DNA from: Eriocheir sinensis
Lineage: Eukaryota > Arthropoda > Malacostraca > Decapoda > Varunidae
DNA: 64,000 nucleotides
Assembly: GCF_024679095.1 (NCBI RefSeq)
Contig: NC_066516.1
Span: 21,529,035 to 21,593,034 of the forward strand
Direction of reading: 5' to 3'
Part shown: in pieces, positions 58,640-64,000 of the stretch
Layout of the letters: every line of letters starts with the position of its first letter
Position numbering within the stretch: position 1 is the stretch's first letter
Notes under the pieces: model-generated
The model's database searches: none
Told to the model about the DNA's origin: nothing
What the model saw: only the letters and a program-made list of their open reading frames with translations
Program-made: the position numbers and the translations under genes

Positions 58640-58876
58640 TTACTCTGACGGGCAGGATGAACAAAACCAGCACATATAACACATATCTAAGAAAGGAGAA
58701 AGCAAGACAATGACAATAAGCGAGAGGTAAATCACCATAGCAAGATCCCAAGCGGTGTGTGTGATCAAGTGCTCGAAAACCATGTGGCAAGGAATCCAGC
58801 CATCGGTACCGAGGTGGTGTTTCCCGTAGACTTCATCGCCATTACTGACTTTCACCACATTTTCGATTCCGAGGGA
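58640..58876 (-). CDS. Possible orphan coding fragment with one membrane segment
   Basis: A non-repetitive - strand frame of about 79 codons after TCATCCCTCGGAATC ends at TAA-type stop 58640. It has a polar, Gly/His-containing first half (G-D-E-V-Y-G-K-H-H-L-G-T-D-G-W) and a hydrophobic helix (L-A-M-V-I-Y-L-S-L-I-V-I-V-L-L) followed by a Cys-rich end. It could be a last exon entered through AAAACAG|TC near 58877. No family is recognised, and chance or an old transposon frame is as likely. Confidence 0.22.
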   Translation of the reverse strand, partial: SLGIENVVKVSNGDEVYGKHHLGTDGWIPCHMVFEHLITHTAWDLAMVIYLSLIVIVLLSPFLDMCYMCWFCSSCPSE

Positions 58877-59084
58877 TGACTGTTTTATCTTTGCGCATTA
58901 TAATGTTTTCCATGTATCTCGTGTCTTAGTTTCTGCGAGGACTGGCGTGCCTGGCTATGACTAAAACCCATTCAAGAGGTGAGTACCAAGGCAGCTGCGG
59001 CCCTAAATTTTACTTCTTTTTTTTTTATCTGGCCGAAGCAGAAAGTTCCATGCATCGTTTGTGGTCTATGGAGGGGGAGGAGGA

Positions 59085-59230
59085 GGAGGAGGTGGAGGAC
59101 AAAAATAAAAAGACGAGAAGAAAATATAATTGGAGAAGAAAGAGAAGGGAAAAACTGAGAACTGAAATAAAAGAAGAAAAGAATAAATGAATAAAGAAAG
59201 AAAGGAAGGAAGGAAAAAAAGGGAAAGGAA
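59085..59230 (+). repeat. GAG and A-rich purine tract
   Basis: GAGGAGG then AAAGAAAGGAAGG-rich sequence. A (TTCC)9 array lies at 59526-59561. Confidence 0.8.
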
Positions 59231-59832
59231 AGCGACCAACCCCACACAATGCATACCACTTTTTTTTTGTCTTCCCGCTTCCTAATGTGCGTACAAACTT
59301 AGACGTCACCTCAGACTTTCACCTCCGTCACCCTTGATATAAGTGCTAACTGCAAAGGCAGCGTACAAACAGGCACCCCACGCCCTTACATAACACCTCG
59401 GAACTTATCTCCCCCACCCTTTGACATGCGTACTAATTGGAAAGGAAGCGTACAAACTAACGAGCAAACCCTATACAACTAATTACCCCTTTCATAGTTC
59501 CAACCTTTCCGTCGCCCTCCCCGTCCTTCCTTCCTTCCTTCCTTCCTTCCTTCCTTCCTTCCACTACGATGAATGACAACCCCGCGTCGACGCCGCCCCG
59601 AAACGAGACGCAAGGTGACGAGATGCACTTCGTACCGTGACGGGAGGAAGGTTCGTACCCTGAACGTACCTGGCACGACTCGCCCTTGACGCCGGGGGCA
59701 TGGAGCGTGCCAGGCGAGGGACGGGGACATGCGCGTGGAGGGGCAACCTTTGAGGGGACAGCCCGTAGAGGAGGAGGAGGAGGAGGAAGTAAGGGGTAAA
59801 AAAGGACTACAGGATAAAGGATACGAATCCGG

Positions 59833-59838
<6 letters not shown>

Positions 59839-59913
<75 letters not shown>
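59839..59913 (+). repeat. (GA)37 microsatellite
   Basis: A perfect array. Confidence 0.96.
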
Positions 59914-59915
<2 letters not shown>

Positions 59916-60115
59916 AAGGGGGTAGGGGGAGGTCGGAAAAGATTGAAGGAGAAAAATATCATCAAGGAAGGGACTTAACAATATGCTACACGTGCAGTTC
60001 ATTGCCTGATTCATTAATTAACTAAGCTAAATAACACTATAATTAAAATCACCATAAAAACAACAGCAATGATAAGAGTAATGACGATAAGATGACCAAT
60101 ACTAAACATAAAACA

Positions 60116-60243
<128 letters not shown>

Positions 60244-60914
60244 CATACAGAATGGCTAAGACAACAGGTTAAAAAAAATACACTGAAACCAACAAGCCAA
60301 AAAAAAAAAAAAAGACAAACAAAACACCAAAGCAAATAAAAGACACTACAAAGAAAACAAAAAAACATCTGGATATCAAAGAGCAGCAACACAAGAGCTC
60401 AAGAAACACACAAATCCATAAGAAAACATGTAACACAGTAAAATATCAAACACACGGATTTACGCGAACCGTTGGCCTTACCGTGTCAAGGATGTCACAT
60501 GACCAGAAGCCACGCGGCGGAGGACCATTAGAATATTGCACGATACACCCGACGGGGAAACGTGCTTGAAAATACGAATCATAGGAGAAACGCCGCTGGT
60601 GGACTCGTGAATGCCGAAGGAAGTTAAATCCTTACACAAGAGATCTGAGGCAACGGACCAAAAATAGGATACAAGAATAAAGAAAACCTAGCTAAGATTT
60701 CTCTATTAATGACGTGGTTAGCCTAAGACATTTTACCGAACAAAAAACGACAAATCAATAAAATATAACTCCCCCATGGCTGCTACCACCTCCTACGCCA
60801 AAGGAGTCATTTAATATTATGTGTAGTTGTTTCATGTTTCACGGCGCTCCGGTCAATAGTGAGGAGGAGGAGATATGTGATCTATTTCTGTATATCTTTT
60901 GCGTCAGTCAGTAA

Positions 60915-61112
60915 GTCGGTCTGTATCTGTCCGTTCGTCTGTGTCTATCGGTCTCTGTGTCTATCTGTCTATGTGTCACTGTCTGTGTCTATCTGTCTGT
61001 GTCTCTGTCTTTGTGTCTGTCTTTCTGTGTCTCTATCTGTCCCTGTGTAAGTCTGTCTCTGTCTCTATGTGTCTCTGTCTTTGTCTGTCTCTCTGTGTCT
61101 GTCTCTGTCTGC

Positions 61113-61171
<59 letters not shown>
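60915..61171 (+). repeat. GTCTGTCTC-rich tract and (TC)29 array
   Basis: Imperfect TGTCTGTCTC words to 61113, then perfect TC at 61114-61171. Confidence 0.93.
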
Positions 61172-61174
<3 letters not shown>

Positions 61175-61289
61175 CACTGAACCTGGCGTCTCCCTCACAA
61201 GTCTGCGTCATAATCTCAAGAACATCTCTCTCAGAGGCTCGCCTGGAGTCTCCCCCGTGCCACCACAAGCCCCCTGACCTCCCTGAAGA

Positions 61290-61975
61290 CACGACCTCTG
61301 CCCCCCGCCTCCATCCCTCCACCCCCAGCCCCCCCCACCAACCGCCGCCCCTCCTCTCCTCTCCGCCTCTCATTGTTATATTGACCCTTATTCCACTTAC
61401 TCCCTAAAGCTCCTGTTTGTTCTAGAGATGGTTCCTGACTATTATTTTTTACTCCTATCGTTTTCTCGCACCTTTTATCTTTTCCCCTTACTTCCCCTCT
61501 CTTCCTCTCCATCTCCTCCATCTCCCTCCCCTCGCCCTCCCGCCATCCGCCTGCCTGCTGTCCGCCGTGAGAGGGGAGGTGAGGGGAAGCGAGCCGCGCC
61601 GACCCGTGAGTACCAACCCACGTGGCCCCACACACGACCTGCCGCTGTGACCGCCCGCTCCCCCCCCCCCCCACCGCCGCCCCTCCCCACCGCCGCCCCG
61701 CACTCCTCCAGGCACCCTCCACCAGGCCATCGCTGCCCCCGCCATCGCCCCCGCTGTAGCCGCCTCCTCCGTCTGCACCTCCTCCTCCTCATCCTTCTTT
61801 ACCTCCTCCTCCTACTTCTAATCCTCCACTCCCTCCTCCTCCTACTACTACGTTACCTACTCCTCCTACTTCTTTATCTCCTCCTCCTATACTGCTTTAC
61901 CTCTTCCTCCTACTCACCTACTTCTGTATCTCCTCCTACTCCTCTACCTCCTTCTCCTCCTCTTATACTCCGCCA
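61290..61975 (+). repeat. Pyrimidine-rich tract with CCG and TCC/TAC triplets
   Basis: C-runs and CCGCC at 61650-61750, then CTCCTCCTACT words to 61970. No credible gene. Confidence 0.75.
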
Positions 61976-62034
61976 GCGTTCAACATCCTCGGCGACTCGT
62001 TCACTCTCCCAACAAGGGTTCAGGTGTGGCGGTC

Positions 62035-62330
62035 ATTAGCACACAGCATTTGGCGTTCCCGAGGTGTTCTTTGAGAGACTCAGCATGGCGGAAGCGGCGG
62101 AGAAATTACCGTACGTTTGGGACAGGCCGTGTGCGCATGCGTCCCGGCGTTCGAGTGTGGCAATGGTTATGACCTTGTGCCGGAACAATGGCGGCTGCAG
62201 CGAGATTAAGGCGTGGCGGGGCAAGGCAGTGCTAAGCCACAAGAGCCTCGAGAGCTGTCAGACTAAGAACGCCGCAAGGACACCCGCCCATCGTGACCAG
62301 CGGCGGAATGCGAACTTTTAGCGGCGCCTT
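62035..62330 (+). promoter_or_regulatory. Candidate GC-rich promoter-like patch
   Basis: TGCGCATGCGT at 62133-62143 resembles the NRF-1 site, AACAATGGCGGC at 62184-62195 matches the YY1 consensus, and AGCATGGCGGAAG at 62082-62094 is a second YY1/ETS-like word. Such sites cluster in TATA-less promoters. The frame from ATG 62085 shows no recognisable protein, and no downstream gene was found in the window. Confidence 0.25.
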
Positions 62331-62766
62331 TGACAGCCACCTGGCAATGATCCCCTCGGCCGCCCGCCCTCGGAGGTGTCAAGGGCCTGTCCTTCTGCCG
62401 TTCAGGTGCTGGCTACTCTTACGCTCTCCTGGAGGTAAGCAAACAAACGAACACACATGCGCGGAGATTTCTTTATATTAAGATATATATTTTTCTTGCG
62501 AGTAAATGCGGCAATATTAGAATCGGTTCGGACTGAGGTTGTCTGTTGAGGTGAATGCACAGAATCAGTGTTCGAAGTGCCGTAGTGCTGGGCCACGCTG
62601 CCTTAAGATGCCGTTTCAAGAAAGACAGACAGGGATTGAGAAACAGAGACGGACAGAAAGAAAGACAGCCAAAAGGACAGACAAACAAATATCCCTTAGG
62701 AATAATACACAACAAAGTAAAACAGGCAAATCTGGAGAAACATTAAGACAGATATTGTTACAGGCA

Positions 62767-62864
62767 GAGTAAGACAGTCTGATGCAGAACATGAGACAGA
62801 GAGGCGGTAGTGGACGAGTAAGACAGTCTGATGCAGAACATGAGACAGAGAGGCGGTAGTGGAC
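62767..62864 (+). repeat. Perfect 49-bp tandem duplication
   Basis: GAGTAAGACAGTCTGATGCA through GAGGCGGTAGTGGAC occurs at 62767-62815 and again, identical, at 62816-62864. A GACAGA-rich patch precedes at 62622-62690. 62870-63800 is unassigned, with GC-rich DNA at 63200-63560. Confidence 0.95.
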
Positions 62865-63805
62865 TGGAGACATAAGGGAAGGCAGCGAGACATACATAGA
62901 CGTCTACATTATAATCTTTTTTACAATCTTGAACGTGGCACATGCTTCAAGTCATTTCGTTCGGTAATAAGCAGTGGCGAGCTGCTGCAAGTATATAATC
63001 TCGGTAACATTCAAAGCCAGTGCAAAATCATCCTTACAACAGCACCTGGGTGGCAGAACAGCGCCTCGCCTGACATGGTTCGGGGGAAAGGGACACTGAT
63101 AGCCGCGGATGCGGTATTGAAAAGTCGCCGCTGCAATGTTGCAAGAAGGTGGATAAAAAGTGTTGAAATTCAAGTACACGGTGAGGCTGGCGGGATGAAG
63201 GGGTGAGGCAAGGCGGGACGCGGGGCGGGCGAGGCGACGGAAACGAAAGTTGTCTCCCATCATCGTCTGACGGGGGCGTGGGCGTGAACGAGAGTAGTGC
63301 AAGGTATGAATGGGACAGGCGCAAGGCTGGTTAGCAAGGAGTGGCGGGTCCGGAGGGAGCGACTGAGGAAGCAAACAAGTCCACGCGGCGCCGCGGTGGA
63401 GGCAGATAACCGTGACAAAACAAGAAAGCGTTTTATCTTGTGGCAAGAAGCAGCAAAAAGCTTAGCCTCTGCGAGCGGCCACTCCCCGGCCACAGGGGAG
63501 GCCGGGCCGCCCTTCAGGGGCTCAGGTGACAGACCGACGCGGCGGCCCAGCGTGAGGGAAAGTGATATATTTGCGTTACTTTCTGCTCCGTTAACTTGCC
63601 AAAATGAAGAATAGAGTAAAATAAACAAAATTCAAACCCGTTCATAACTCAAACAAGACTCAGTCCTGTGTAGAATTTGGTACCGAGCGGACGAAAGTGT
63701 CAATGTTCCTTCCGCTCACTTTTATTTGATTTCCGAGACGTGCGAAATCTGACACCTGAGGTACATTTTATTTAATAAGGAGTTTTATTTTCATTTTTGC
63801 CCCAC

Positions 63806-63808
<3 letters not shown>

Positions 63809-63891
<83 letters not shown>
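63809..63891 (+). repeat. (GT)41 microsatellite
   Basis: A perfect array near the window's end. Confidence 0.97.
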
Positions 63892-63892
<1 letters not shown>

Positions 63893-64000
63893 GAATTACG
63901 CTTTCCCATCGCACCGCCCCTGACGTCATCACTTTAGACCCTTTCCCCCCCGTAGGCAACAAAAAATGCAGGCCGGGCCACCACAAGGGCCCCCCCCATC

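Noticed and set aside
62064..62321. 85-codon frame starting near ATGGCGGAAGCG
   Set aside because: Attractive start, but no recognisable domain and no onward exon; kept only as part of a promoter-like patch.

Overview
The window looks like arthropod nuclear DNA, most likely from a decapod crustacean such as a crab. This is an inference. It rests on very dense, long, almost pure dinucleotide arrays (up to about 240 bp), trinucleotide arrays, GT-AG introns, CR1-like LINE remnants, tRNA-derived SINE pieces and short inverted-repeat transposons. Nothing is prokaryotic: there are no operons, rRNA, CRISPR or phage genes. Almost all long open frames are translations of (GA)n, (CA)n, (TCC)n or (CCA)n tracts and are not genes.

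One convincing protein-coding gene is present. At 43158-45908 on the + strand, four exons joined by GT-AG introns give a 471-residue, seven-helix protein. It ends in T-Y-L-V-V-L-L-Q-L, the TYhhhhhQF-type signature of arthropod gustatory receptors (chemosensory ion channels). Its second intron has a tandem CAGCAG acceptor and its last intron has a weak donor. Two much weaker candidate coding pieces lie at 58640-58876 and 51324-51917 on the - strand.

Mobile DNA makes up most of what can be named. (1) CR1-like LINE remnants: the post-catalytic part of a reverse transcriptase at 49765-49197 (-), cut by a 256-bp GGA array, and a C-terminus plus 3' tail at 36340-36533 (+). (2) A terminal-inverted-repeat family of about 190 bp with five copies (29830, 33492, 39462, 40662, 53054). 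(3) A 364-bp TTAA-flanked piggyBac-like non-autonomous element at 20655-21018 with its own 35-bp tandem array. (4) A short A/T-rich SINE-like family with up to six copies. (5) A second dispersed family at 8045, 21543, 39695 and 46375. (6) tRNA-derived SINE remnants with recognisable B boxes near 20520, 22050 and 25925, and perhaps 50463.

Region by region: 1-8 kb is microsatellite-dense, including nested inverted arrays; 8-16 kb mixes dispersed repeats, purine-rich tracts and GC-rich non-coding DNA; 16-27 kb carries tandem repeats with 15-150 bp units and several transposon remnants; 27-42 kb is microsatellites, inverted-repeat elements, a LINE tail and minisatellites; 42.7-46 kb is the receptor gene; 46-64 kb is repeats, the LINE, satellite-like tandem arrays, a (TG)49(GA)120 block and a candidate promoter-like patch near 62.1 kb. 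The most unusual features are the receptor gene, the five-copy inverted-repeat family, the TTAA element and several self-complementary microsatellite pairs.
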